From the NCBI GenBank assembly GCA_033439255.1, contig CM065888.1:2170001-2234000 (forward strand): DNA of 64,000 bases, given 5' to 3'. Each line of letters begins with the position of its first letter. The stretch's first letter is position 1. The stretch comes from Hericium rajendrae (lineage: Eukaryota; Basidiomycota; Agaricomycetes; Russulales; Hericiaceae). Below are positions 33,901-45,143 of the stretch, in pieces. Under the pieces are notes generated by a model. That model was not told where the DNA came from and searched no databases. It was given only the letters and a program-made list of their open reading frames with translations. The position numbers were made by a program, and so were the translations under genes.

Positions 33901-36115
33901 GTTGGCATCGTGGACCCATGCAGGATTATCTCCGATGGTGATCCTTGTCTTCTGGGAAAGCAGAGCCCGTGCCTCGTCGGAGCGCTTCTCGTCGAAGAGG
34001 GTGCGAAGGTGAGAGAGTGAGACCTCCTTTTCTGGCATGTTCTGGTAGTGGCGTACGTCGAGCGAGGGAGTGTGGTTGCCGACGTGGTGGAGGGTGAGGA
34101 GGATGTCGGACTGGTTGTATGCATCGGAGGGATCGGAAGCAAGGGTTCGGGGAAGGATGTCATTGTGGAAACCAGACTGCAGGAGGTTGACGAGATGGGC
34201 ATCACCATGGGTGGCATGGCTGTCGTTGTTAACATCGGGCGGGAGGCGTGGATGGTCATGGTCGTCGTCTTGATCATGCTGTGCATCATCCTGGAGAGGC
34301 AGACGTTGGACTGGCTGTATAGGAAGAGGAGGGTGCTGTGAGGTAGGGATGTGATGAGGGATTGTAAAGAAACAAAAAAGAGATGTGGAACGCACGCTTG
34401 GGAGACGAGGTGGAAGGACTTCGAGATCGTCATCTGAGCTAGACACTGGAGGCAAACGAACGTGGTGTGTGCGGGTGGGTGGAGGGGGAGGCGACTGGCG
34501 AGGCGGTGAATGCTGGTGAGGAGCGAGGACAGATGGGGCTGAACGGACGGGCTGCATGTGAGGGACAGGAGGATTGAGACGTTGATTGGAGATTGGTGGA
34601 TGAGGTGGTCTGGTCGGAGATGGCAGATGAGGAGAGTTCGGTGGGGCCAGAGACGAGCGTCTTTGCTGCTTGTGAGGACGAGGTGAAGGAGAGCGAGGTG
34701 AGGGTGGAAGGGCAGATGTTGTGCGCGGTGTGGTTGGACTGATGTCAGGAGCTCTGGATGCAGAGTGGCGAGGGTGAGAAAGGGAAGGTGGAAAGGAACA
34801 GGGTGGAGGAGAGGGTGACGATGGATAGGAGAGAGGAGTGTGTGATGGCGGGCGGGCTGAATTGGAAGGATGAGAAGGAGATGTGATAGGAGAAGAGACA
34901 CCAAGGCTGAGGCCCCTCTGAGGCATGGATGGTGGCGAGGAGGGGGGATGACTGTCATGGTTTGTGTGGGAGGAGGTGGAAGGATCCTTCTCAGGCTTGA
35001 CATGGAGAGGCGAGAGCAGGGGGGGGTGCATGGACTTGGATGGATTTGGATGGGTGATTTTGTGTGAGCCAACGGAGATGAGGTCGATGGAAGAAGACCT
35101 GGCATGCGTTGAAGAAGGAGGACGAGTGGAAGTGGGGACCACAGGGTCATCGTCATCCGATGAGATGTCGATGACAGGAATGGATGTAGGCTGAAGGATA
35201 GAAAAGGGATGGAGTCAGCAGAGAGACGAGGCAGAAAGGAAAGCGAAGAAGAGATGCGAAGGCGAAAAAGGTTGCTGACCTGTTTTGGCAGAGCTGCATT
35301 GGAAGAGCGAGATGCAGGATGAGAGAGACGGCGAGACGATGAGAATTTTGGACGAGAGGAGGATGCAGAAGGAGGCGGGACAGGTGTACGTCGAGAGAAC
35401 TGCGAGAGAGAGGGAGGGTGACGAGAAGGGGCAGGAGAAGGACGAACGGAGGATGGTCGAGAGGCTGAGATGCGAACATATGCAGGTGTGGCAGGCACGG
35501 ATGCGGATGCGGATGCGGATGCGGATGCGGATGCACGCGAGGGCGTGGACGAGGACGAGGACGATCGTCGTGATAGCGCAGGTCTGACCGGAAATGTCAC
35601 ACCATGCTGGGTGATGACGAGGCTCGGGCGAAGGCGCCGAGTGGGAGGAGGGATCCGGAGAGGTGCAGAAAGGGATTGAGGTGGGTTGAGGGGGTTTCTG
35701 ATGGCGACCGAGCTTCGGGAGAGGACAGCGGGACCGGTGAGAATGATGGAGGAGGCAGAGGTATCTGGATCTTGTTGAGGAGCAGACACCGGAGGGGAGG
35801 GGAGAGGGAGAGGGTGCGAGATGGGAGACTCATGGGGTCTGATTGCGACGGGGAGGGAGGGGTAAGCGAAACCAGCAGCAGAGCGAGAGCCGTGTGCGCG
35901 AGCAGAGGGGAGTGTTTCTCTGGGCCTTCGAGAAGCAATTGGAGAAGCAGGAGAGCGCAGGACGTCTCTGTAAGAGCGAGAGTCTCTGAGCGGTGAAGAG
36001 GACGGAGACCTAAGACGTGAGACGGATGAGATCGGAAGCAAAAGGTGGAATGGGAGGCGAGGGGGAAGACAGGAGAGACAGAGTGCAGGAAAGGAAGGGA
36101 GAGGGACTTACATGG
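30954..36115 (-). CDS. Large Ser/Pro-rich protein of unknown function, 1357 aa, start codon split by an intron
   Basis: Minus-strand parts: AT of the start codon at 36113-36112, then 36009-35280, 35190-34396, 34335-33431, 32829-32551, 32487-31619, 31529-31396 and 31313-30954. These total 4074 nt, in phase throughout. The start codon is made by splicing AT to G across a 102-nt intron. The N-terminal 510 residues are disordered, Ser/Pro/Arg-rich, with an (Ala-Ser)n run encoded by GATGCG repeats. A folded region follows (FEFKMNFKRRWIDWKGHKCM ... YLAYCMADAGIHDAAFDMHD), then a second region with an Asp/Asn tract and helical segments (YILKHLLDIWIHPS). The C-terminus is a Cys-Pro-rich run of Pro-Pro-Cys-Leu-Pro-Cys type. 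The intron at 32830-33430 holds a palindrome array. I do not recognise the family; the last three exon borders are the least certain. Confidence 0.7.
30955..31150. repeat. GGGCAGG/GGTAAGCA minisatellite in the last exon
   Basis: Short units of the form GGTAAGCAGGGCGGGCAGGGT are repeated about ten times. On the minus strand they encode Pro-Pro-Cys-Leu-Pro-Cys repeats that form the C-terminus of the gene above. Confidence 0.8.
32900..33290. repeat. Palindrome array, family 1, inverted arms, inside an intron
   Basis: Seven palindromes with half-site GCGCACGAGGAC are spaced 52 bp (first ones at 32941, 32993, 33045). The linker CCACGTTTTGCACTCGAATG is specific to this locus. From about 33,130 the linker appears as its complement, so the two halves face each other. 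The array occupies most of the 601-nt intron 32830-33430 of the Ser/Pro-rich gene. Confidence 0.9.
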
Positions 36116-36645
36116 TATTGAGTTGTTTTGAGACGATGCGAACAGCAACGACTGATTGAGAATTGTGTTTGCGGAGGAGCAGACTGCAGAGACAGCAGAA
36201 GCGAAATGCAAGCAGCGAGATGAAGCGACGGAGCGATGCGGTGACTATGGCGAGGGCGTTGCGAGGTGAGAGCATGGAAAGATGCGCAGAGGGACGTGGA
36301 TGAAATAGGAAGCTAGATGCAAGATGAACGATTTGGATAGAGTGATAGACCGATAGACTGATAGACAGACGAAGAACAGTGTCCAATCGTCTGAGTCAAA
36401 TGCCGTGGATGAAGAGCCATCATCATCATCATTGTTCTGATATGAACATCCCACTTGAATGGAGGTTAGGTGAGAGGGTGTCGGGGTTGTTGAGGAGTGG
36501 GAAACGTGGCTGAGGCGAGGGAAGACAGGGTTGGGTGGCACGTAATGGCTTATTGACAGAGTTTCGATAGCACTAGCAGAACATATCAGTTGGGTATTGA
36601 GTCAGATGCGATACACACACATAACATCCGACATCCAAACACCTG

Positions 36646-37192
36646 GTGCACGATGACACGTGTTCTCGTGTGCTGGGTGTTGCGGGCAATACAACCTAGC
36701 GCACGAGGACGCGTGTCCTCGTGCGCCGGGTGTTGCGGCGATATAACCCAGCGCACGAGGACGAGCGTCCTCGTGCGCTGGGTGTTGCGGCAATATAACC
36801 TAGCGCACGAGGACGAGCGTCCTCGTGCGCTGGGTGTTGCAGCGATATAACCTAGCGCACGAGGACGAGCGTCCTCGTGCGCTGGGTGTTGCGGCGATAT
36901 AACCTAGCGCACGAGGACGAGCGTCCTCGTGCGCTGGGTGTTGCGGCGATATAACCTAGCGCACGAAGACGAGCGTCCTCGTGCGCTGGGTGTTGCGGGC
37001 AATACAACCTAGCACACGAAGACGAGCGTCCTCGTGTGCCGGGTGTTGCGGGCGATATAACCTAGCGCACGAGGACGAGCGTCCTCATGCGCTGGGTGTT
37101 GCGGCGATATAACCTAGCACACGAAGATGAGCGTCCTCGTGCGCTGGGTGTTGCGGGCAATACAACCTAGCGCACGAAGACATGACGAAGCT
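36646..37192. repeat. Palindrome array, family 1, about ten units
   Basis: Palindromes with half-site GCGCACGAGGAC start near 36699, 36751, 36803, 36855, 36907, 36959 and onward, spacing exactly 52 bp. The linker TGGGTGTTGCGGCGATATAA matches that of the intronic array at 13.3 kb. It lies about 530 bp upstream of the Ser/Pro-rich gene. Nothing else is seen between 36,116 and 36,646. Confidence 0.9.
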
Positions 37193-38700
37193 AGTACCAC
37201 AGAATGAAATAGATTGCAGTACTAATACATGAGAGACTACAGACAAGATAAATATGTTGTGATCGGACTCGATAGATGAACGATTCACATGCAATACGTG
37301 TACGTCCACAATATAACGATGATATGGAGGTCGAGATATACAAGATGAGACGGCCACAAGACCGTGAGACAGGAGCGACTGAGCAAATTACAGGACGACG
37401 ACGTGATACAGCATCAGATAAATGTGTAAGTGGTACATAGCTCTATAAAGTCTATATAGATTTCATAGTTCCATAGCACTGCCCTTTTCTCTATAGCCAG
37501 CATAGCTAAAGGGGAATGCTATGTAGTGCTATGAAGCTGAAGGGTGATGCTATGGAGTGCTATGATACCTATGATAGCTAACTATGTAGCTATGATAGTC
37601 TAACTAGCTATGAAAACTATAAGTGTCTATTAAAGCTATAAGGCTTATGTATCTTACATATTCTATATTCAGTATGTATCTCATATATCCTACATTTAAT
37701 ATGTGTCTCATATATCTTATATTTAATATGTAAGTCTGATATATATATTAAATAAAATCTATTGAAATTATAAATATTTTCTACAATGATATCAGAATTA
37801 GTAACAAATGATCACACAAGTATGAACTATTTCAATGCATCAAGATTATATTGATATCATAAACACTACTACTAATTAAAAAGCACAAACATAATTAAGA
37901 AAGTAAAAAATAAGATAAGATAAGATAATATTAGATAAGTACAAGATAAGATAAGATAAGTAGTGAATGATAAGATAAGTATAAGATAAGATAAGTAGTA
38001 AAAGATAAGAAAACATTAGTCTTAAAAGATAAAGATAACACATGAAAACTTACCAAAGTAACAAAAAGCGAAATCTAAAAGACAACTTAAAAGATATTAG
38101 TATTAGTATGATCAATAAGAAAAAACAATGAAAGGTTACCTTAAAGACAACGAGCAAGAAACAACAACGAGCAAGTAAAGAATGACGACAAGCAAGTAAA
38201 GAATGATGACGAGCAAGCAAAGGACGTCGACGAAGGCGTCGACGTGGCAAGAGATGATGGGGGTTAAAGAGCAAGAGGCAACGCGCGTCGCGCGAGCCTT
38301 ATATACGAATCCCGGGCGGAGCCGGGATTGGTGGTTGCCGGGCGCTTGCCGAGCGTCGCGTCGAGACTGGGCGCCAGACTTTACTGAATGGACTTGGCTC
38401 CCTGTGAGCTTCATGCATAGTAGATACTTATTATGCTCATTCGTTCGAATTGTATATACAATTTATAGCCATACTGTTTTTTTCTAAATTAATGCGATTT
38501 TCCTTGATTTGTAGTGGCTCGAAGAACGTAGCTTCGCTCGTTCGGTGGCTGAAGCACCGAAACGCGCGTCGAAGCTCGCCTCCACTTTCCACTCTCCACT
38601 CTCCCCTCTCCCCTCCACCCTCCACCCTCCTCCTCTCCCTCTGACTCGTCGAATCGCATGCCGGAGGGACTCAGTAGGATGCAGAGGGCCGCGCAGGTGA
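37193..38700. other. AT-rich gene-free stretch with simple repeats
   Basis: From 37,430 to 37,690 the sequence is built from TAGCTATGATAG-like words; 37,905-38,035 is an (AGATA)n microsatellite. Around 38,275-38,410 a GC-rich patch carries CGCGCGTCGCGCG and, on the minus strand, GTATATAAGG followed by a pyrimidine-rich leader, which looks like a core promoter without a recognisable gene. No coding sequence supported. Confidence 0.5.
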
Positions 38701-38735
38701 GTAAAAAAACCTTTTATTCCGTTAATTCGTGCTAA

Positions 38736-38771
38736 TGTCGAGAGTATCGCTCGTTCGAGCGATACTCTCGA
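38736..38771. repeat. Perfect 17-bp-arm palindrome
   Basis: Arms GTCGAGAGTATCGCTCG and its exact complement are separated by TT. It sits at the left edge of a GC-rich island and is unrelated in sequence to the other palindrome families. Confidence 0.85.
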
Positions 38772-39690
38772 CTTCTTTCATTCTCCCGCGCCCTCATCCC
38801 CTCTCGCCTCCGACTGCCGCCCATCCCGCAACACCCTGCCCTTCACCGACCTCGCCGCCACGCTGCCACGCTGCCACGCCGCCACGCCGCCACGTCGCTA
38901 GCGCCCAGCGCGCCGCCTCCAACGACCACGATCAGCGGAGTGCGCACGGTCGTCCGCGACCCGGGACGGGCACGCCAGCGCACGCACGTCGCGCGGGGCC
39001 CTGTCCGTCCTCGCGACGTCTACGCCATCGCGCCTCGCGTGCACGCCTGCCGCGTTGCGCACGGGCCCGCGATAACCCGAGGACTCGCGCACGAGCTTGC
39101 GCCGAGCTCGACATTTCGTGCCCGGCCCCTGCGCCTCGTGCACGGTCCCGCCGCCCTCGACCTTCGCCCACGCCCTCCACGCACCTCGCGTTTCCTGCGT
39201 GCAGGCTACCGCGTCACGCACGAACCCGCAGCAGTCTCGTGCGCGAGGCACGGGCCCGTGGCTGCCCGACGCTTCGCGCACGGGCCTGCCGCCCCCGACG
39301 CTTCACGCATGCCCTCCGCGTCTCGCGCACGGACCCTGCGCCTTGCGTACAGGCTGCTGCCTCGCGTACGGACCCCATGCCCCGCACCTCCTGCGCGCAC
39401 GTCTGCCGCATCGCGCACGGGCCCGCTGCGGCCCAGTGCCTCGTGCACGCCCCGCCGTGCCTCGCGCACGCCCCGCCATGCCTCGCGCATGCCCCGCCGT
39501 GCCTCGCGCACAGCCTTCTCGTCTCGCGCACGCCCCGCCGTGCCTCGCGCACGGCCCTCTCGTCTCGCGCGCGCAGGCCGGCCACGCCTCGTGTGTGCGC
39601 GCCTCGTGTCGCGCACGGGCCGGCCAGTGCGTGCACTCCCGTGTATGGGCCCCGGGCCCGCGACGGCCTCCCGCGTCGTGGATGCATGCC
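38772..39690. repeat. GC-rich island of degenerate short repeats
   Basis: Words such as CCTCGCGCACG and GCACGGGCCC recur irregularly, most clearly at 39,440-39,600 where GCCCCGCCGTGCCTCGCGCAC is nearly tandem. Several frames on both strands stay open for 130-330 codons only because the block is GC-rich. It begins and ends sharply against AT-rich DNA. Confidence 0.65.
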
Positions 39691-39699
39691 CGCATTGGC

Positions 39700-40060
39700 C
39701 CTAATTACATAGTTACTTCTAATGTAGTAGAATTAGCTATTGTTTATTATTCTTGAGCCCATAATTTAAATATTTTGAACCTAGACACTTAGCTTAAGAT
39801 GCTCTTGCCTTAGTATATTTTGGGGTTCTAGGTATGGTATGATAGGAATCATAGCATTGATAGCAACCCTATGATGTTATATAGCTAGCATAGCTGTCAC
39901 TCAAAACTACATACCTCTATATACCCTCCACCAACAGCTATAGAACCTATGATAGATCTTATAGAGCTATATAGCTGTGCTGCCAAAATACATAGAGTGC
40001 ATAGCACTATCATAGGAGCCATATCATTGGCTGGAAGCTATGTAGAAAACTGATTTTTCT
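39700..40060. other. AT-rich block with TAGC-type words
   Basis: Words like ATAGCTATATAG and CTATCATAGGAGCC resemble those at 37,430-37,690 on the other side of the GC-rich island. No gene seen. Confidence 0.5.
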
Positions 40061-40125
40061 GATGAGAGATTCAATGTCAAATGCAGAAGGTGGGAGCCAT
40101 CACAGCAGGGTGGACACGTGGATCC

Positions 40126-40419
40126 TCAATCCTCCAACATCATTTCCTGGTCTGAGGAGTCCTCCTCCGATGTGGTCTCTTTCTCGTCCGGTACTTCTGG
40201 GACCTGCGATGGGGCAGCAGCACGACGACGCTTGGCTTTCGGAGGAGTGGTCCCGCTGGGCATCCTTTTACATTTGCAATGATCACAGATAGATTTTGGT
40301 GTGACTTTAATCCTTGACTGAGCCTCTCTATTTACAAGAAGATTTATTATCTGAAGTAAGATATTTTCAAATGTGAAAATCTGTTTTTCAATGTGCTGAT
40401 TAGACTCTCGATGGCTATA
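40126..40419 (-). pseudogene. Orphan 3'-terminal coding exon
   Basis: On the minus strand a 97-codon open frame without ATG ends at TGA 40128-40126. It reads FENILLQIINLLVNREAQS, then SICDHCKCKRMPSG, then a basic patch KAKRRRAAAPS and an acidic C-terminus SEEDSSDQEMMLED. This looks like the nuclear-protein tail of a gene whose other exons are absent. An overlapping minus frame just upstream (about 40,530-40,370, LQEKDVEKRLLNPLSNL) also looks coding, so the relic is disrupted. Family not recognised. Confidence 0.4.
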
Positions 40420-40559
40420 CTACCCACACACTCAATCCATTGAACTAAGTTACTAAGGGGGTTTAGTAACCTTTTTTCCACATCTTTTTCCTGGAGGGCC
40501 CTGTTCCCACGACGTCTTTGTCATCGTGTCCGGCACGTCCAAAAACCTCAGCGCTCACG

Positions 40560-42530
40560 ACGCGGACCCAAGTTTCCCATCCTTTGGCTCCTCGGCGCTG
40601 TCGTCTTCGATCTTGTCCCAATCGGGCAGTGTTACTGAGCTCTTAGTCAGCGCCATCAATGTTACTAGGTCCCAAAAAAGGAAATTCTCAACTCACTTTT
40701 TGACGACCAAAAGTGACTCAGGTCAAATTTTTTTCGTACAAAGTTACTAGCCTCCCAAAAAGAAAATTCATCATCAAACTGCCCAAAAAGGGAGGTTACT
40801 CAGGGCAAAATCCATGTTACTCAGGTCCCAAAATGGAAATCATAGTATCGTAGATATGTACAAATTTTTTCGGAAATTTACATGACCTTGCTGTCCTAAT
40901 CTAGACCACTTTTGGCACACAATGCCAGTTACTGAGCTCAAATTTCCAAAACTCTGATGTTACTCAGCTCTCATTGGGTGCCCTCGAGCACTCTTGTCAT
41001 GTTGCAAAAGGTTTCCCATGCATACCACGTGATCTGACTGAGTTACAGCTGTTCGAATGTCCTTGACTCTCACTATTTGGCTCAAATCTCTTGATACTCA
41101 GGTCAGATGTTGAGAATCTCGATATTACTGAGCTTCAATATGATGTGTTCTGTCCATATCTTTGTGTTCCAAAATATTTTACGCTCATAACATGTTATTT
41201 GGCCCTGTTATAGCTGTTCGATCACTGTTGACTCCATATTCACATTCTATAGTGCAGATCTTCACATACTGAGCTTCTGGCATAGAAATTTTGATGTTAC
41301 TCAAAGGCTCAATGCAGCTTAGAATATCTGCCTCTATGATGCAATAGCTTGCATCATTGTAGCACATGATTTGACCAAGTTACGGCTCTTCATTTGAGGT
41401 ACACCTATTGAAATTCTCTCAATTCCCTCGATTCTACTCAAATCTGTTCAACCTGAGCCCAAATCTTGGGAATGTCAAGGTTACTGACTTGACAAGATAC
41501 TTGACATCAATATCTTCCTGTTTCAGAAGATTTTCCATTCATAATGCATGATTTGACTCTGTTATGGCTATCCGATCACCTTTGATCCTATTTTCGTACC
41601 TCAGCATGTCAGTCAGTACATACTGAGCTTTTTTCTTGAGAATCTTGATGTTACTCAAGTACTGAATGTGAGCTCTGATGTTTGCCTCTATGCTGTATCA
41701 AATTTTAGGCTGGTAGCACACAATCTGACCAAGTTATGGCCTTTCGTTCGAGCTATACCCTTTTAAATTTCCTTGATTTTCAGCATTTTGCTCAAATCTT
41801 TTGATACTGAGGTCAAATCTTGAAAATCTCAAGGTTACTGAGCTATAGTAGGATAAGTGATCTTTCTATTTTCCTGTTACAGAAGATTTTACATTTGTAA
41901 TATAGTATTTGACTCTATTATCGATGTCTGAATACCTCTGAACCCATTTTCATCCCTCAACATGTTAGTTGCTACATACTGAGCTTTTTTCCTGAGGATT
42001 TTGATGTTACTCAAGTATAAAATGTGACCCTCAATGTCTGCCTCCATAGTGTACTATGTCTTATGTTTGTAGCACATCATTTGACCGAGTTATAGTCCTT
42101 TGTTTCAGCTATACCTATTTAAATTCTCTCAATTCCTTGTATTTCACTCAAATCTCTTGATACTCAGAGCAAATGTGAAAAATCTCAATGTTTTTGAGCT
42201 GTAGTAGGATATTTTTCCTCTATATCTTCCTCTTACACAAGCACTTACATTTGTAATATATTATTGACTCTGTTATCGATGTCCAATCGCCTCTAACCTT
42301 GTTTTGATGTCCTCACATGCTATTCCTCACATACTGAGCTCTCGTTTTAAGAATTACAGTGTTACTCAAAAACTGAATGTGGCTTCTGACATTTTCCTTC
42401 ATGCTGCAACAAGTTTCATCCTTGTGACACCTGATCTCAGCTAGCTAAATAGCAAAAGTGCTTCGCTTGTAAGGCAGAGAGAGATTCCCACTAAGAGAAT
42501 CAGATCAGATTGATCCTACACAGGACTCAA
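40560..42530. repeat. Tandem repeat of about 355 bp
   Basis: The phrase GATGTTACTCAA (or GTGTTACTCAA) occurs at about 41293, 41650, 42003 and 42358, each followed by TCTGCCTC and, later, TACATACTGAGCT. Spacings are 357, 353 and 355 bp. Earlier copies to the left are more decayed. The unit itself contains repeated GTTACTGAGCT words. No gene seen. Confidence 0.7.
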
Positions 42531-42792
42531 TGCTGATTGCTACTTTGTGAGGTGGGGGGGTGGAGTTTTTGGGGACGCAGGAGGGGGCACGTGATGAAGG
42601 CACGTGACTCCCGTGATTGGTACCCACATTCCTGCATCTCAACAACTGTTGTCATGGAATTTTGCCCTGAAATTTTGTATGTGGGTAGCTATATATATGA
42701 AGCCCTTGTATGTGAAATTTTAGCAAAAACAGCGGTCCCGTTCTTTCTCGGCAAGGCAATCATTGTTGTGGGGGGGAGAGGAGGAGAAGATG

Positions 42793-42915
42793 GTCCAAAC
42801 AATTCAGGCAGCAATGTTGGGGTCATTTGGGTCCATACATATTGTTCATACATGCTGTATTATGATGCTGCAGCAATATGGACCTGCCAAGAGCAATGCC
42901 TGAATTGTTTGGAGC
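42793..42915. mobile_element. 123-bp inverted-repeat element (MITE-like)
   Basis: Perfect 17-bp inverted ends TCCAAACAATTCAGGCA face each other across 89 bp, and an inner pair (GGTCCATA-TATTG against CAATATGGACC) adds to a long imperfect hairpin. No target-site duplication is clear. It may be a tiny non-autonomous DNA transposon or a hairpin RNA source. Confidence 0.45.
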
Positions 42916-43039
42916 ACATTTGTCTAAAATTGACCCCCTCTAGGAGAAGACCTCTACCACTCATTATCCTAAGGTCCAATCTCGCTCAAACATGCATGGT
43001 ATGTGCATGGTATATGCAGTGCTGTACATGCAAAGTTTC

Positions 43040-44460
43040 AGAATCATAGCTACAACATTCAAATTATTTGAGCTGCATCTTGTTTTAGGAGATACATACT
43101 TTGATTGGCTTCAAATAATTCAGATATTCCCTCTGCTGCATAACTGATGAATGAATCATGTTCATGTACATTAAATATACATGCTCACAAAGTTTCATGA
43201 TCATACAACATGTTTTCAAATTGTTTGCCCTTTACCATCTCTTCGAGGAGGCAACTTTTGCTGCACATTTGTGTGTGGTTCGATCACACTCAAACTTATA
43301 GTATATGTGCTTTGCATTTGTTAGATGAGATGTGAAAAGTTTCAGAATCATAGCTGCAATATTCAAATTATTTGAGCTACATCTTTTTTTAGGGGATACA
43401 TATGTTAATTAGCTTCAAATAATTCAGATATTCTCTCTGCTGCATAACTGATGAATGAATCATGTTTGTGTACATTCAATATACATACTCACAAAGCTTC
43501 GTGGTCATACCATACATTTCCAAATTGTCTGCCCTCTATCACCTTCTCAAGAACATGACTGACTTTTGCTACGTATTTGTGTGTGGTCCGATCATCCTCA
43601 AACTTATTTGGTATGTGTTTTTCATATGATAGATGAGGCATGAAAAGTTTCAAAGTCATAGCCACAATATTCAAATTATTTGAGCTGCATCTTGTTTTAG
43701 AGGATACATACTTCGATTAGCTTCAAATAATTCAGATATTACTTTTCCTGTATAACTTGTCAATGCATAGTGTTTATCTACATTCAATATACATCCTCAC
43801 AGAGTTTTGAGAGTATATGATGTAATTTCACATTGTTTGCCTTTTACCACCTCCTTGAGGAGGTAACTTTTGCCGTGTATTTGTGTGTGGTCCGATCATG
43901 CTCAAACTTACCATACATGTGCTTTGTATATGTTAGGTCAGATGTGGAAGCATTCAGAGTTATAGCTATAATATTCGAATTATTTGAGCTACATCTTCTT
44001 CTGGGGGATATGTACCTTCATTGGCTTTAAATAATATTCAGATACTGCTTTTGTTGTATAGCTGGTCTATACATGGTACTCATTCATACTCATTGTACAT
44101 CCTCACAGAGGTTCGAGACAATAGGACACAATCTCACATTGTTTGCTCTCTGCCACCTCCTCAAGGAGGTTACTTTTGCTATGCATTTGTGTCTGGTCTG
44201 ATCGTGCTCAAACTTATCATACATGTGGTTTGCATACGTTGGGTCTGACGTGAAGAAGTTCAGAGCTACAGCAGCAATATTTCAATTATTTGGAAGAGAT
44301 TTGTTTCACAAGAGAGGCACACTTTGATTAGAGGCAAATAATTCAGATAGTGCTTCTGCTGGCCCATGCATACTGTTTATCTCTGCTCATTCTACATCCT
44401 CACAGAGTCTCGACATGCTAGGACATGTTCTCACATTGTTTGCACAGAACTTTAATGAGC
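43040..44460. repeat. Tandem repeat of about 303 bp, five copies
   Basis: The phrase ATTCAAATTATTTGAG recurs at about 43057, 43356, 43668, 43971 and (changed) 44275, spaced 299-312 bp. Each unit contains CTCCTCAAGGAGG and TTGTGTGTGGTCCGATC. Two more copies lie apart at 48,290-48,830. Not coding. Confidence 0.75.
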
Positions 44461-44900
44461 ATAGGGATAGCTCGAAGACCAAGTCACATCATCTACATAT
44501 ATATCATGAAGTAGTGACTTCTGTTTGTCCACACCAGCCACTGCACTCGCATAAGCAGTTGGTTCTTGCCATCCTTACTCACGCTCACATACACTCTGCA
44601 CAACATGGAGATGAGTCAATCTATTGTTATATCTGGTAACCCAAGTGGGCCATGTTGGGTTGGGTTGATGATGTTACTCTCGATGACAACAAAGTATGAA
44701 AAGATCGAAAATGATCTGGACTTTAGTGATTGTAGAATCACATGGAACACTCACATAGCCTTACTGTACAAGTTAGACACACGCTTACTGATACCTTAGT
44801 GAGCTGACTGATGCTGTTCTCACGCAATGAGCAATCTATGATGTTATGCTTATAATTACTGTACAGTTTCTGATTGGTAGATATGCAGAGCCTACAGTAC

Positions 44901-44908
44901 TATATAAG
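44901..44908 (+). promoter_or_regulatory. TATA box of DUF7918 copy 1
   Basis: TATATAAG, about 240 bp upstream of the ATG at 45144. The stretch 44,460-44,900 holds nothing else recognisable. Confidence 0.45.
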
Positions 44909-45143
44909 GGCTCCCTCGTTCGCTCAGATACCTCACTCTTTCACATAATAGACTGAAGTGAGCATATCTTGCATTACTTATGAGTTTTGCCTTTACTCAC
45001 TCTACTTGTAGCATAGACTAACGTCTCTCTAAGTCGTGTTTCTTCAGGCCAGACTGTGTTTTTTATCTTTTGTACGCACAGCTCGATGCTGAGGTCCAAG
45101 CTTTTAGCACTGATTTCTGGATGCTTACAACAGCTGTATCGGA

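Noticed and set aside
1-36115. A TET/JBP oxygenase, often found near KDZ transposons in basidiomycetes
   Set aside because: I looked for a His-x-Asp...His dioxygenase pattern in the large proteins and did not find a convincing one.
38275-38420. Promoter-like TATATAAG patch as part of a long terminal repeat
   Set aside because: No matching second copy, no primer-binding site and no recognisable element genes in the window, so no element is called.
38729-39712. 327-codon and overlapping frames in the GC-rich island
   Set aside because: Very high GC removes stops in several frames; product is Arg/Ala/Pro/His-rich without structure.
42537-43049. 170-codon frame
   Set aside because: Spans an inverted-repeat element and repeat borders; Cys/Trp-rich translation with no domain.
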